Shown here: in pieces, positions 18,839 to 27,612 of the stretch
Numbering within the stretch: the stretch's first letter is position 1
Layout of the letters: every line of letters starts with the position of its first letter
Origin: Candidatus Pelagisphaera phototrophica
GTDB taxonomy: Bacteria; Verrucomicrobiota; Verrucomicrobiia; Opitutales; Opitutaceae
Assembly: GCF_014529625.1 (NCBI RefSeq)
Contig: NZ_CP076039.1
Coordinates: forward strand, 2,666,001-2,730,000
Reading direction: 5' to 3'
DNA length: 64,000 bases
The notes under the pieces: model-generated
What the model was told of the DNA's origin: nothing
Databases searched by the model: none
What the model saw: the letters and a program-made list of their open reading frames with translations, nothing else
Position numbers and translations under genes: made by a program

Positions 18839-19027
18839 ATGAGTATTGAACCCAACAGAATCAACAAAGCTAAAGGATTATTCCTCGCCGCTGCTGGAAT
18901 TTCCTTCCTGCTATCCGTAGCCTTGTGGTTCACGGGGAGCAAGGAACAAGGTCTGTACGTTGGTATTTGGGTTCCTTCCATATGTTCCGCTGGTTCTCTG
19001 ATATTGGCGGGGGGGCGTGATGGATGA
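18839..19027 (+). CDS. Small membrane protein, two predicted spans
   Basis: 62 residues, of no family I can name. Two hydrophobic segments: GLFLAAAGISFLLSVALWF (about 13-31) and GIWVPSICSAGSLILAG (about 42-58), joined by TGSKEQGLYV. The phrase GLYVGIWVPSI recalls small conserved proteins in marine bacteria. It overlaps the next small gene by 8 bases, and the pair stands alone in an otherwise degraded stretch about 0.8 kb before a permease gene. Translational coupling of the two is likely. Confidence 0.55.
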   Translation: MSIEPNRINKAKGLFLAAAGISFLLSVALWFTGSKEQGLYVGIWVPSICSAGSLILAGGRDG

Positions 19028-19136
19028 TCTGATATTGCTAATTATCGGCTTTTGCATCACTCTTATTTTCGGCGGTGGAGCATTTATATATGGCGTTACC
19101 AATCAAGGCGGTAACGACTCCGACTCCAAAGACTGA
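19020..19136 (+). CDS. Small membrane protein, one predicted span
   Basis: 38 residues: MDDLILLIIGFCITLIFGGG, a short loop with a further hydrophobic patch, and a polar tail ending DSDSKD. Too short for ordinary gene calling, but it starts inside the end of the preceding small gene (8-base overlap), a common sign of coupled translation. A pairing of 62-residue and 38-residue membrane proteins suggests a two-part small transporter or transporter accessory; this is inference. Ends with TGA. Confidence 0.5.
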   Translation: MDDLILLIIGFCITLIFGGGAFIYGVTNQGGNDSDSKD

Positions 19137-19950
19137 ACCGTATACAGCATAGTTCTCCCAATGAGCCATCTCATGTGCTGCAGCGGGATTCATACCCCTC
19201 ACTAACAGCAAACTAGCGGCCGGGAAACCGGGTACCGTCTGACCTAGTCTTCCAACTTGTCGCTTCTTCACACCATTGCGTTCACTCCTCGTGATCAGCC
19301 TCTCGTGCAGCCCTTGATCATTACAACTCGTCGTGGATTTCTGCACGACGGAGATTACTGGAACCCCCAAAGCCCTCTATTCCAAACCTCAGCACCGCGT
19401 AGGGAAGAGCAAACACTGTCCCCGCCGCGTAGACTGAAACGCTCGCACTCAAACATCTCCACCGGTTCCTTCAAACCCTCCGTCACGCTCTAAACAAACA
19501 ACAAAGCGAGCAAAAGTCCTCACTTCAGGATACAAGGATGACGACAGCCTTATTTCTTTTCCGACCCGAACCCTTTCCTTGAATGCCGTAGCTCAATGCG
19601 GAATCAGTGTTGTCAATCATGGATAGCGAAAGCGACCGGTCTTCTGACACATACTATCTAAACACCATTCATAACGGACTTCCGTGCCATTCTTATACAC
19701 TTATCAAGCGAATCCCAATTCCATAATAAGATTCGCATCAAACAGAAGAGGGGTGAGTCATGTGCTATAGCCTAAGTTTAAGCAAATCGAAAATGGAACT
19801 GCTGCAGCATCCAACTGGCCCACTATCATTGGGACACTTCACTGACCGTTAAGCAATCCTCTCATTGCGGTTAACGGAGTCGACCCTCTAATACTTGACG
19901 CGTTACCAGCCAAAGGCATTGTTTGCCTCCCTGACCCTTCTATCCTCACT
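19137..19950. other. Region without an intact gene
   Basis: About 0.8 kb with no convincing gene. A minus-strand frame around 19355-19455 reads SVYAAGTVFALPYAVLRFG, membrane-like but broken, and another minus-strand frame overlaps the small gene pair. No repeat or RNA gene recognised. Confidence 0.4.
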
Positions 19951-21348
19951 ATGAGCTCCACCGACCCTGCCGGGAATCCGGTTTCGATCGAAACTCCCGT
20001 AATCTTTGAATACGAGCGTGAACCCGTCCCAAAGAAAGCTCAGAAAGGAGCCAACAAGTTCTGGGGTATGTATGCCGGTGAACACGCAGCAGGGACTGAA
20101 TTCATGATCGGACCGCTCTTTCTCCTAAACGGCGTCAGTCTTCAGAATATATTTTTCGGTCTTCTACTCGGAAACCTTATGGCGGTGCTCAGCTGGCGCT
20201 ATCTTTGCGCCCCAATCGCGACAAAAGCGCGCCTGACCCTCTACTACCATTTGGAAAAAATTGCGGGCGAGAAGCTGGTTAAAGTTTACAATCTAGCCAA
20301 CGGCATCCTCTTTTGCTTCCTCGCCGGAGCGATGATCACCGTATCCGCTACCGCAGTGGGCATTCCCTTCAATATGCCGATGCCCGCCATCGAAGACTCG
20401 TACCCGAATAGTCTTTCTTTTGTCGTCATTGTGATTGCGGTCGGAGCGATTATCGCCGTAGTGGCTTCGCTCGGATATGACACGGTCGCCAAATTTGCCA
20501 ATATCGCGGCTCCGTGGATGGTTCTTGTATTTCTCTCGTGCGGGATCATTTCCTTCAAACAACTCGACGTATCCGGGTGGACTGAACTCAACGAACTTTG
20601 GACGGCATCGATCGTATTTGCTCAAGAAGGACAAGGAACGTCGACGATGGGATTTTGGAGCGTTGTCCTCTTTGCCTGGTTCTGCAACGCCGCCATGCAT
20701 ATCGGGATGTCTGATCTATCTGTCTTCCGCTTCGCCAAGAAGGCTAGCTATGGCTGGGCTTCCGCTGCGGGCATGTATATCGGCCACTACATGGCCTGGA
20801 TCGCAGCAGCATTTATGTTAGCGGCCCAAATCAAACTTTCCCAGGACGCCAATCCTGTTCCGGGACCCATGGCCAGCAATGTCGCTGGGCTAGCCGGAAT
20901 TATATGCGTCATCGTAGCAGGATGGACCACCGCTAACCCTACGATTTATCGGGCTGGACTTGCATTTCAGGCGATCGTGCCCAGCACCTCTAGATTCAAA
21001 GTAACGTTGATTGCAGGATCGGTAGCGACGATCGCAGGCGTTTTTCCGGCATTCGCATGGAAATTGCTCGGTTTCGTTGGCATCTACGGAACGATTCTCG
21101 CCCCCATCGGAGCCGTTATCTTTTTTGATTGGCACTTTCGCTGTAAGGGTAACGCAGATACACTGCACAATACGGTTCCATCGTCACCCTTCAATTTGTC
21201 CGTTCTCTTCGCCTGGCTGATTCCTGTCGGAATCGCCCTCTATTTCATTCAGGCGATTGGCATTACTCCATGGATTTTCCCCCTCCCTTGCTGGATCGTT
21301 TGCGGAGTCCTGTACATTCTCTTCAATCGAAAGTCCTTAGTTGTCTAA
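19951..21348 (+). CDS. NCS1-type nucleobase:cation symporter (cytosine/purine permease family)
   Basis: 465-residue inner-membrane transporter with about 12 hydrophobic spans. NCS1 features include the amphipathic N-terminus ending KFWGMYAGEHAAGTEFM, the GLLLGNLMAVLSW segment near residue 72, and GWTTANPTIYRAGLAFQ near residue 328, a signature of the family. Expected to import a nucleobase or related small compound with H+ or Na+. The neighbours do not define the substrate; catabolic oxidoreductase genes lie downstream in the opposite direction. The start is the ATG at 19951; a 60-residue membrane protein follows 16 bases later and is probably cotranscribed. Confidence 0.8.
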   Translation: MSSTDPAGNPVSIETPVIFEYEREPVPKKAQKGANKFWGMYAGEHAAGTEFMIGPLFLLNGVSLQNIFFGLLLGNLMAVLSWRYLCAPIATKARLTLYYHLEKIAGEKLVKVYNLANGILFCFLAGAMITVSATAVGIPFNMPMPAIEDSYPNSLSFVVIVIAVGAIIAVVASLGYDTVAKFANIAAPWMVLVFLSCGIISFKQLDVSGWTELNELWTASIVFAQEGQGTSTMGFWSVVLFAWFCNAAMHIGMSDLSVFRFAKKASYGWASAAGMYIGHYMAWIAAAFMLAAQIKLSQDANPVPGPMASNVAGLAGIICVIVAGWTTANPTIYRAGLAFQAIVPSTSRFKVTLIAGSVATIAGVFPAFAWKLLGFVGIYGTILAPIGAVIFFDWHFRCKGNADTLHNTVPSSPFNLSVLFAWLIPVGIALYFIQAIGITPWIFPLPCWIVCGVLYILFNRKSLVV

Positions 21349-21364
21349 ACCAAACGTTTAAACC

Positions 21365-21547
21365 ATGAAAACTTTACCGAAAATCCTATCGAGATTGGCA
21401 CTCGGACTAACGATCGTCCCTGCTTTTCTTTTCCTATTTAACTTGATGAGTCTTGAGACCGTCAAAGTGATCATGATAATCGTTGCGGTCCTTTGGATCG
21501 CAACAGCCCCAATCGTTCAAAAGCGAAATCCAGTCGTTCAGAACTAG
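21365..21547 (+). CDS. Small membrane protein following the NCS1 permease
   Basis: 60 residues with two hydrophobic spans, LALGLTIVPAFLFLFNLM and VKVIMIIVAVLWIATAPIV, and a short polar tail. Starts 16 bases after the permease stop on the same strand, so the two are probably one transcript. Function unknown; it may be a transporter accessory. Not a family I can name. Confidence 0.6.
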   Translation: MKTLPKILSRLALGLTIVPAFLFLFNLMSLETVKVIMIIVAVLWIATAPIVQKRNPVVQN

Positions 21548-21652
21548 TTCCATAATAATATATAACTTCGCGGGAAATTTGCTCGACAAAATTTTCATCC
21601 AAAACTCCCGGCATACTTTTCCAATCAAACCCGTTCGAAGACAACCAAAAGC

Positions 21653-21703
21653 ATGATCGATCGTCGCGATTTCATAAAAACGACCGCTGTCGCTTCGCTC
21701 GGA
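21653..21703 (+). pseudogene. Truncated Tat-signal leader of a lost enzyme
   Basis: The frame begins MIDRRDFIKTTAVASLG, a typical twin-arginine leader of Gfo/Idh, sulfatase or DUF1501-like proteins, then runs into unrelated Arg/Pro-rich sequence over the repeat at 21741-21781. Only the leader survives; the rest of the gene appears deleted. Confidence 0.5.
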
Positions 21704-21740
21704 GAACGCCCGCCCCCTCGAAGTTTCGCGGACTTGCCAT

Positions 21741-21781
21741 GGGGAGGCTTTTTCAAATCGCGGCGTAAAAGTCTCTCCTAC
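21741..21781. repeat. Partial GTAGG-type palindromic element
   Basis: GGGGAGGCTTTTT faces AAAAGTCTCTCC around ATCGCGGCG. The right part, TCGCGGCGTAAAA then CTCCTAC, follows the right arm of the element at 7216-7279. Confidence 0.5.
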
Positions 21782-21822
21782 GATCATGAAGAGCAGCATG
21801 GCGTGACCAGCAGCCCTACCAA

Positions 21823-22947
21823 CTACGTACTCAACCTACCATCGAGATCGCTTCTATCATATTCCGGATACAGGGGGTACTGAATTGACTTTCCATCACG
21901 TCCGCTCCGATAAATGGCTGTGAACAATTCGACCGTTTCACGACCCGCCTGTCCGCTTACGCAGGGTTCGCGATCTTCTATGATGGCCTCTAAAAAATCG
22001 TCAATATTCAGGGCATGGTAGTGTTCCATTGCATTGATTCGATTGAATTGAGCCGTATCTTCCTTAATCCATTCTGGCAACTTACTCTCTTCCCCAGGAA
22101 CGGTCCAATAGTCGTTCAAAGGAGGCTCCTCAATCTTTGACATTCCTGCTATGAACATGGCTCCGCCATCTGTCTGAACGCCTACCAAAGATCCATTCGA
22201 TCCTAAAACACTCACCTTTCCATGTATTGCCGGATTGTAGGAATTGCTCACAATCACTTGACCCAAAGCGCCCGACTTGAATCGAATAGAGGCGACTGCA
22301 GTATCATCCACCTCAATACTCGGATGATTCAAGTTACCCCAGTAGCCACTGACCTCAGCTACGGGACCCATATACCAAAGTAAAAGGTCAAGCTGGTGCA
22401 CGGCTTGATTCACCAAGACGCCCCCCCCTTCCTCCTTCCAAGTGCCTCGCCAGGAGTCGCTGTCGTAGTAATCCTGGTCACGCCAACCCAGCACGGTTAC
22501 GGTTCCTAGAATGGGTCGCTCGATCTTTCCGGCCTCAATGGCCTCATGGACTCGTGCGCACGGTTCGTAAAAGCGGCGCTGGCAAAGCATACCCAATTTC
22601 ACGCCGCTTTTTTCGACCGCATCCAAAATAGCGTCACAATCCTCCAAAGAAGACGCCAAAGGCTTTTCAACTAGAAGGTGAACCCCTGCTTCAGCTGCCG
22701 CAACAGAAGGATCACGATGTGCCGGATGCGGGGTGCAAATACAAAGCGCCTCCACCCCAGATTTTTTCAAGAAGGCATCGAGATCGGTGTAAGCCTTTAC
22801 ACCATACTGATCGGCAAACTTATTAGTTTTCTCAGGACTTCGTCCCAATACCGAGGTAAACTCGCTTTTCTGGTTTGAAGCGAGCTCGGCCGCATGCAAA
22901 TGCCCCACTTTTCCCGTACCAATGATACCCGTCTTAATTTTTCGCAT
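21823..22947 (-). CDS. Gfo/Idh/MocA family oxidoreductase
   Basis: 374-residue cytoplasmic NAD(P)-dependent sugar or polyol dehydrogenase. The Rossmann loop is GIIGTGKVGHLHAAEL at residues 7-22. VHLLVEKPLAS near residue 90 holds the family EKP motif with the catalytic Lys. GGVLVNQAVHQLDLLLW near residue 175 is the substrate-side His motif. Downstream of the zinc alcohol dehydrogenase on the same strand, with 136 bases between, so the pair may act on the same sugar or polyol. Substrate not predictable. No signal peptide, unlike the Tat-exported relative at 33632. Confidence 0.88.
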   Translation of the reverse strand: MRKIKTGIIGTGKVGHLHAAELASNQKSEFTSVLGRSPEKTNKFADQYGVKAYTDLDAFLKKSGVEALCICTPHPAHRDPSVAAAEAGVHLLVEKPLASSLEDCDAILDAVEKSGVKLGMLCQRRFYEPCARVHEAIEAGKIERPILGTVTVLGWRDQDYYDSDSWRGTWKEEGGGVLVNQAVHQLDLLLWYMGPVAEVSGYWGNLNHPSIEVDDTAVASIRFKSGALGQVIVSNSYNPAIHGKVSVLGSNGSLVGVQTDGGAMFIAGMSKIEEPPLNDYWTVPGEESKLPEWIKEDTAQFNRINAMEHYHALNIDDFLEAIIEDREPCVSGQAGRETVELFTAIYRSGRDGKSIQYPLYPEYDRSDLDGRLST

Positions 22948-23005
22948 ACAAAATTATTATACCGAACGCAATTGTGTCAGAATATAGCCTGCCACTCTAG
23001 GTGCC

Positions 23006-23061
23006 GGCGAGCTTCGAGCGCCCACAATTTGAGTATTTCGATAGGCATTCGGAAATCGCCC
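23006..23061. repeat. Degenerate palindromic element
   Basis: GGCGAGCTTCGAGCGCC and GGCATTCGGAAATCGCC are imperfect reverse complements and resemble the outer arms at 3373-3493. Lies between the two oxidoreductase genes. Confidence 0.45.
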
Positions 23062-23083
23062 AAAGCCCAAAACATTCGAGCAA

Positions 23084-24118
23084 TCATGGTTTAAGAATAA
23101 CCTTGGTAAGACCCTCTGCACCTTTGTGCAGCCGGGCAAACCATTCAGCTCCTTGATCGAGAGGCTTTACTTCGCTGATCAGGCAGTCCACATCGATGAC
23201 CCCGCGTGCTATCAGATCCAAGCACGCTGGATACTCTCCCGCGGATGCACAGGTTCCGATCAATGAAATCTGTCGAGTAACAACTTCCTGCAATGGCACC
23301 TCAACCGTTTTAGCAAGATTTCCTACAAGCGTGCAACTTCCTCCTTTCCTAAGCGACGCTATGGCCCCTTGCAATGTGGGAGCGATTCCCACTGCTTCCA
23401 TCGCAATATCAGCACCACGGCCTCCCGTTGCCTCTCGTATCGCTTCAGGAGCATCACATTCGGAAGGATTTACACATAGATCGGCTCCTAACTTCTTCGC
23501 GGTTTCTAGTTTACCCGCATCAAGATCGACCACCGCTGTGAATCCACAGCCAGCTGCTTTGAGAGCCTGTAAGCAAAGAAGCCCGATCATACCACCCCCA
23601 AATACCACGGCCGAGTCCCCTAAGTGAACCGGCGTCCTCTCTACCGCGTGCACCGCGACCGAGACCGCCTCCACCATTGCCGCTTGCTCGAACGTGATAT
23701 TGTCCGGTAACCGATAAAGTATGTGAGCCGGTACCGCGACATATTCAGCGAAGGCACCATATCTACGATAGTCATCACACGACACACCTAACACCATCCG
23801 GTCATCACAAAGATTCACTTCGCCGCGCCGGCAATGCCAGCATTCACCACAATAGACCGTCGAATCAAAGGTAACCCGATCTCCTGTCTTCCATTGTTCT
23901 CCCGCAGTAGAACCGACCTCAGAAATCGTCCCAGCTGCTTCGTGTCCCATAACAATGGGAGGTATACGACGTCCACTAGAGCCATCCATACCATGAACAT
24001 CGCTCCCGCATATACCGCAGGCCGCGACCCGGACCAGGACTTCGTTTGACTTAATCTCGGGAATTTCGATGTCCTTGTATTCAAATTTCTCGTATTCAAT
24101 TAGTTCTAGAGCTTTCAT
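23084..24118 (-). CDS. Zinc-dependent alcohol/polyol dehydrogenase (MDR family)
   Basis: 344-residue medium-chain dehydrogenase related to sorbitol, galactitol-1-phosphate and threonine dehydrogenases. The catalytic zinc site is GICGSDVHG near residue 36 with GHEAAG near 61. The structural zinc is held by the four Cys of CGECWHCRRGEVNLC near residue 90. GGGMIGLLCLQAL near 175 is the nucleotide-binding loop. The ATG at 24118 is chosen; the frame also extends two codons to a TTG. Followed by the Gfo/Idh gene on the same strand. Substrate unknown; a sugar alcohol or sugar is likely. Ends with TGA right after the family C-terminus. Confidence 0.85.
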   Translation of the reverse strand: MKALELIEYEKFEYKDIEIPEIKSNEVLVRVAACGICGSDVHGMDGSSGRRIPPIVMGHEAAGTISEVGSTAGEQWKTGDRVTFDSTVYCGECWHCRRGEVNLCDDRMVLGVSCDDYRRYGAFAEYVAVPAHILYRLPDNITFEQAAMVEAVSVAVHAVERTPVHLGDSAVVFGGGMIGLLCLQALKAAGCGFTAVVDLDAGKLETAKKLGADLCVNPSECDAPEAIREATGGRGADIAMEAVGIAPTLQGAIASLRKGGSCTLVGNLAKTVEVPLQEVVTRQISLIGTCASAGEYPACLDLIARGVIDVDCLISEVKPLDQGAEWFARLHKGAEGLTKVILKP

Positions 24119-24415
24119 TTCCAATTAAATATTTGCAGCGGCTGCCACGTGGAGCTATTTTCAACCCCATACCGTTCCTACCATTATAAATTCAAGACCC
24201 CAGCACGGCACAATCGTTGTCAGTCCGATAAAGTGGATAAAGTCCCCTTAGGGCAAGCCCCAAGGTATTTTAAGGTACCGGGTAAATAAGCCACCGACAA
24301 GAGGGGTTCTAATACAAGCTTCGGAATATTCACCCAAAGGGAATAAAGGCGGCCGATTCTAGGAAAACAAGCGGAGAAAATAACGCGGTAAAATTGATGT
24401 TTCCAACCGAGTATC
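24119..24415. other. Intergenic region with inverted repeats
   Basis: CCTTAGGGC-AA-GCCCCAAGG near 24245 is a near-perfect hairpin. The stretch 24250-24350 (minus strand) weakly matches 16715-16790. No gene seen; it follows the RND operon. Confidence 0.4.
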
Positions 24416-27400
24416 CTACTGGCTTTCGCACTGCATCGCAGCACCTGCCAACTCTGGTTCCACCTCGGGGTTAGACTCCTGCGCTTTACCAATCATATCC
24501 TGCAATTCATCAATTACCACGAAAACCACCGGCAAGAGTATCAAGACAACTAGACTCGAACCCAGAGTCCCTAGTCCCAGCGAAATGGCCATGGGAACGA
24601 GAAACAGCGCTTGTTCATTGGTTTCGAATATCATCGGACCCAGTCCCAGAAAAGTGGTTATCGCGGTGAGAAAGATAGGACGAAAGCGTCGTCGAGACGC
24701 CTGAATGATGGACTCGAAAGAATCCAGACCTCGCTCCCTATACCGATTTCGAGTCATAGAGAGGACAAACCCACCATTGACTACCATACCGCACAGGGCG
24801 ATCATTCCAAGAACGCTGTAGATGCTCAAATCGAACCCGAGCATTATGTGGCCCAATACCGCAGACCCAAGTCCCCAAGGAATCGTCAGGAGCACTACAG
24901 TAGCCTGAGTGTAACTTCTTAGGATGGAAGCCATGATGGCAAAGATTGCAAATAGCGAGGCGGTCAGTCCGATACTTAGACTCCGTGTAGCTTCACGCTG
25001 GTCTCTCTGTTCGCCTTCAAAAGTGTAACGTAAACCCGGATACCTATTTATCAACTGAGGCAGCTCACTTTTTCCCATTGCTGTCAGAACTTTATTCCCA
25101 TTGGTCACATCGGACAAGACGTTCGCAGTCACATTGACCACTCGACCTCCATCAACGCGATCAATACGAACCGGAGCAGTCGTCTCGATGATCTCAGCAG
25201 CTTGGTTTATAGGAATCTCCGCCCCATTCGCCCCCTTAATCAACAACCCTTCCAACGCGCTCAACGTCTTACGATCCTCCTGGGGCAAACGCACCATCAC
25301 CCTGAGCTCTTCTCGGTCTCGAGGTTGACGCAGCGCTTCCGCACCATAAAAAGCATTTCGAATTTGCTGTCCCAAATCGCGGGCAGTGATACCCAAAGCT
25401 TGCCCTGCTGGCTTAATCTCAAAACTGATCTGTGGCATTTCCCTGCCAAAACCCTTCCGAATATCGGTTACGCCCGGATACAGGGCCAACATTTCACCCA
25501 GCTCCTCAGCCGCCTGACGCAACGTTCCCACATCCGGATGGGCCAACTGAATATATATGGCAGCTTCGCCCCCTGGTCCGACAAGGTAGTCGAAAAACAA
25601 GGATTCCATATCTGGAATCTCAGGCACTTCATTCCGCCAAACATCCACGAATCCGGCACCGGTGACCTCCCGCTGGCTCTGCGGCACAACCTTCACTGCA
25701 ACGCGGGCTCCATTCGTGTTCCGCCTAGCGATAGAGACGTTGTAGTTTCTAACGATGCCTTCCTCTCCAATTTTATCAATGGCCCGCTTAGCCGCTTCCT
25801 CAATTTGAAATATCACTTCCCGCGTTCGCGCCACAGGTGTCCCAGTAGGCATTTCCAGCTCTGCCTGAATGTAGTCGTTCTCGATCGTTGGATTAAACGT
25901 GAAATTCACTCGTCCGCTCATCGTGTAACCGATTAACACAAGAAGCGAAGCGGCAAAAACGGTGATCGTTATATAACGTAAGCGAATCGCTGTATCCAGA
26001 ATCGGCCTATAAAAGCGCTCCATGGCCGCATCGAGACGAATGCGAAGACGCGTTTGCGCCTGATCAAACCGAGTAAAGAAAGAGCCTTCGCGCCGATTCT
26101 TTCGGCCAAATGCCAAGTGGGAGGGAAGAATCAACAGCACCTCCACCAGAGACACCGTAAAGACCGCTATGATAACCGCAGGGAGTACATGAAGAAAACG
26201 GCCACTTTCTCCGGGCACAAAGAACAAGGGCAGAAAGGCTATGATATTTGTGCTGACAGCAAAGATGACAGGAATGGTCATCTCCTTGACACCGGCAACT
26301 GCTGCATCGAGGCGCGACATTCCATGTGTCAACTTATGGAAAATGTCCTCCCCGACCACCACCGCATCATCCACGACAATTCCCAACGTCACGATGAAGC
26401 CAAATACCGAGATCATATTCACACTGGCATCCATCACCGGCAGGAGAATGAGTGAACCAAGAATCGATACAGGAATTCCGACCGCCGTCCAAAAGGCCAC
26501 TCTCAATTCAAGCAGAAAACCGAGGGCGAGCAGCACCAGGAGAAGACCCACCGTTCCATTATACTTTAGTAGATTGATTCGCTCTTGATAGTCTTCCGTT
26601 CGATCGTAGCGAACTTCCACTAAAACAGAACGCGGCAAAGTCGGGGAAACTTGCTCGATGTAGCGATTGACCGCCTCGGATACCGCCATTGGCGGCTGAT
26701 TTTCAGAAGCATAAACCGAGAGGCTAACCGTAGGCTTGCCGTTGTAGTAGGATTCACGCTTCGTTTCTTCGAAACCATCTTCGATCGTAGCAATGTCACC
26801 AAGGCGAATCTCTCCACCCGTATTACTACTTTTGATTGGCAAATTCGCAAATTCACTGCCGAAGTAGCGACGTTCGGTTGTCTTTAGAAGAATGTCGCCA
26901 CCGGTCGTCTTCATGGTCCCCGCAGGCACGTCTTGGGCGGATTGCTCAATCGCCCGAGCAATTTCACCCAAAGTGAGATCCAGCGAGCGTAGCTGAGCCT
27001 GCGGTACCTCAACCAAAATTTCCGGGCGACGTACACCATCCAATTCAACGAGAGAAATCTCTGGTTGGGCCAAAAGGCCGTCTTCAATCTGACGCGCAAA
27101 CTGAGCAAGGGTTCGTTCGTCCACATCCCCACAAACCGCAACATAGCTGACGCCTCTTCGACGGCTGGTTCCTAGAGATACACGAGGAGGTTCGATTTCA
27201 TCCGGGAACAGACTAATGCGGGCCACCGCGGCAGTCACCTCTTGCAAGGCCCTGTTCCGGTCGAAGCTCGGCATAATTTCCACCGACACGGACGCTCTAC
27301 CCTCCGAAGCAGTCGACTCTATTCGTCGTGTCAACTCCAGACCGCGCAGTTCTGATTCAATGGGGAGAATGATAGACTGCTCTACCTCTTCCGGGCTAGC

Positions 27401-27595
27401 GCCACGGTACTGCATGTCCACCTCTACTGTGTCGACTTGGAAGAGGGGGTAGATTTCCTGTCGGATATTTCGAGCGACCACGATACCCACGACTACGATC
27501 GCAAACATGAGTAAGTTGGCGGCTACATGGTTGCGAGCGAACCACGCGATAATCCCAGTCGCAGAAGATGTGTCATTGTAAGGATTGCGTTCCAT
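24416..27595 (-). CDS. RND efflux transporter, inner-membrane pump
   Basis: 1059-residue AcrB/MdtB-type proton-driven pump. The first membrane span lies at about residues 20-40, followed by the porter domain starting IRQEIYPLFQVDTVEV and the motif YRGASPEEVEQSI. A second set of spans begins near residue 340, with GIPVSILGSLILLPVMDASV and the proton-relay pair in VTLGIVVDDAVVVGEDIF near residue 400. The second half repeats the plan and ends in predicted spans near 880-1020. Last gene of a three-gene operon with the adaptor (17-base gap) and the outer-membrane factor. Substrates (drugs, lipids or detergents) cannot be told from sequence. Confidence 0.93.
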   Translation of the reverse strand: MERNPYNDTSSATGIIAWFARNHVAANLLMFAIVVVGIVVARNIRQEIYPLFQVDTVEVDMQYRGASPEEVEQSIILPIESELRGLELTRRIESTASEGRASVSVEIMPSFDRNRALQEVTAAVARISLFPDEIEPPRVSLGTSRRRGVSYVAVCGDVDERTLAQFARQIEDGLLAQPEISLVELDGVRRPEILVEVPQAQLRSLDLTLGEIARAIEQSAQDVPAGTMKTTGGDILLKTTERRYFGSEFANLPIKSSNTGGEIRLGDIATIEDGFEETKRESYYNGKPTVSLSVYASENQPPMAVSEAVNRYIEQVSPTLPRSVLVEVRYDRTEDYQERINLLKYNGTVGLLLVLLALGFLLELRVAFWTAVGIPVSILGSLILLPVMDASVNMISVFGFIVTLGIVVDDAVVVGEDIFHKLTHGMSRLDAAVAGVKEMTIPVIFAVSTNIIAFLPLFFVPGESGRFLHVLPAVIIAVFTVSLVEVLLILPSHLAFGRKNRREGSFFTRFDQAQTRLRIRLDAAMERFYRPILDTAIRLRYITITVFAASLLVLIGYTMSGRVNFTFNPTIENDYIQAELEMPTGTPVARTREVIFQIEEAAKRAIDKIGEEGIVRNYNVSIARRNTNGARVAVKVVPQSQREVTGAGFVDVWRNEVPEIPDMESLFFDYLVGPGGEAAIYIQLAHPDVGTLRQAAEELGEMLALYPGVTDIRKGFGREMPQISFEIKPAGQALGITARDLGQQIRNAFYGAEALRQPRDREELRVMVRLPQEDRKTLSALEGLLIKGANGAEIPINQAAEIIETTAPVRIDRVDGGRVVNVTANVLSDVTNGNKVLTAMGKSELPQLINRYPGLRYTFEGEQRDQREATRSLSIGLTASLFAIFAIMASILRSYTQATVVLLTIPWGLGSAVLGHIMLGFDLSIYSVLGMIALCGMVVNGGFVLSMTRNRYRERGLDSFESIIQASRRRFRPIFLTAITTFLGLGPMIFETNEQALFLVPMAISLGLGTLGSSLVVLILLPVVFVVIDELQDMIGKAQESNPEVEPELAGAAMQCESQ

Positions 27596-27612
27596 AGTAT
27601 TTTCCTACCTTC

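Noticed and set aside
24220-24492. 90-codon minus-strand ORF after the RND pump
   Set aside because: It overlaps the pump's 3' end, lacks any known domain and runs across inverted repeats.
25202-25936. 244-codon plus-strand ORF inside the RND pump gene
   Set aside because: It lies antisense to a fully conserved pump, has no family features and is explained by codon bias of the other strand. The same applies to 33719-34276 and 2804-3238 on the minus strand.
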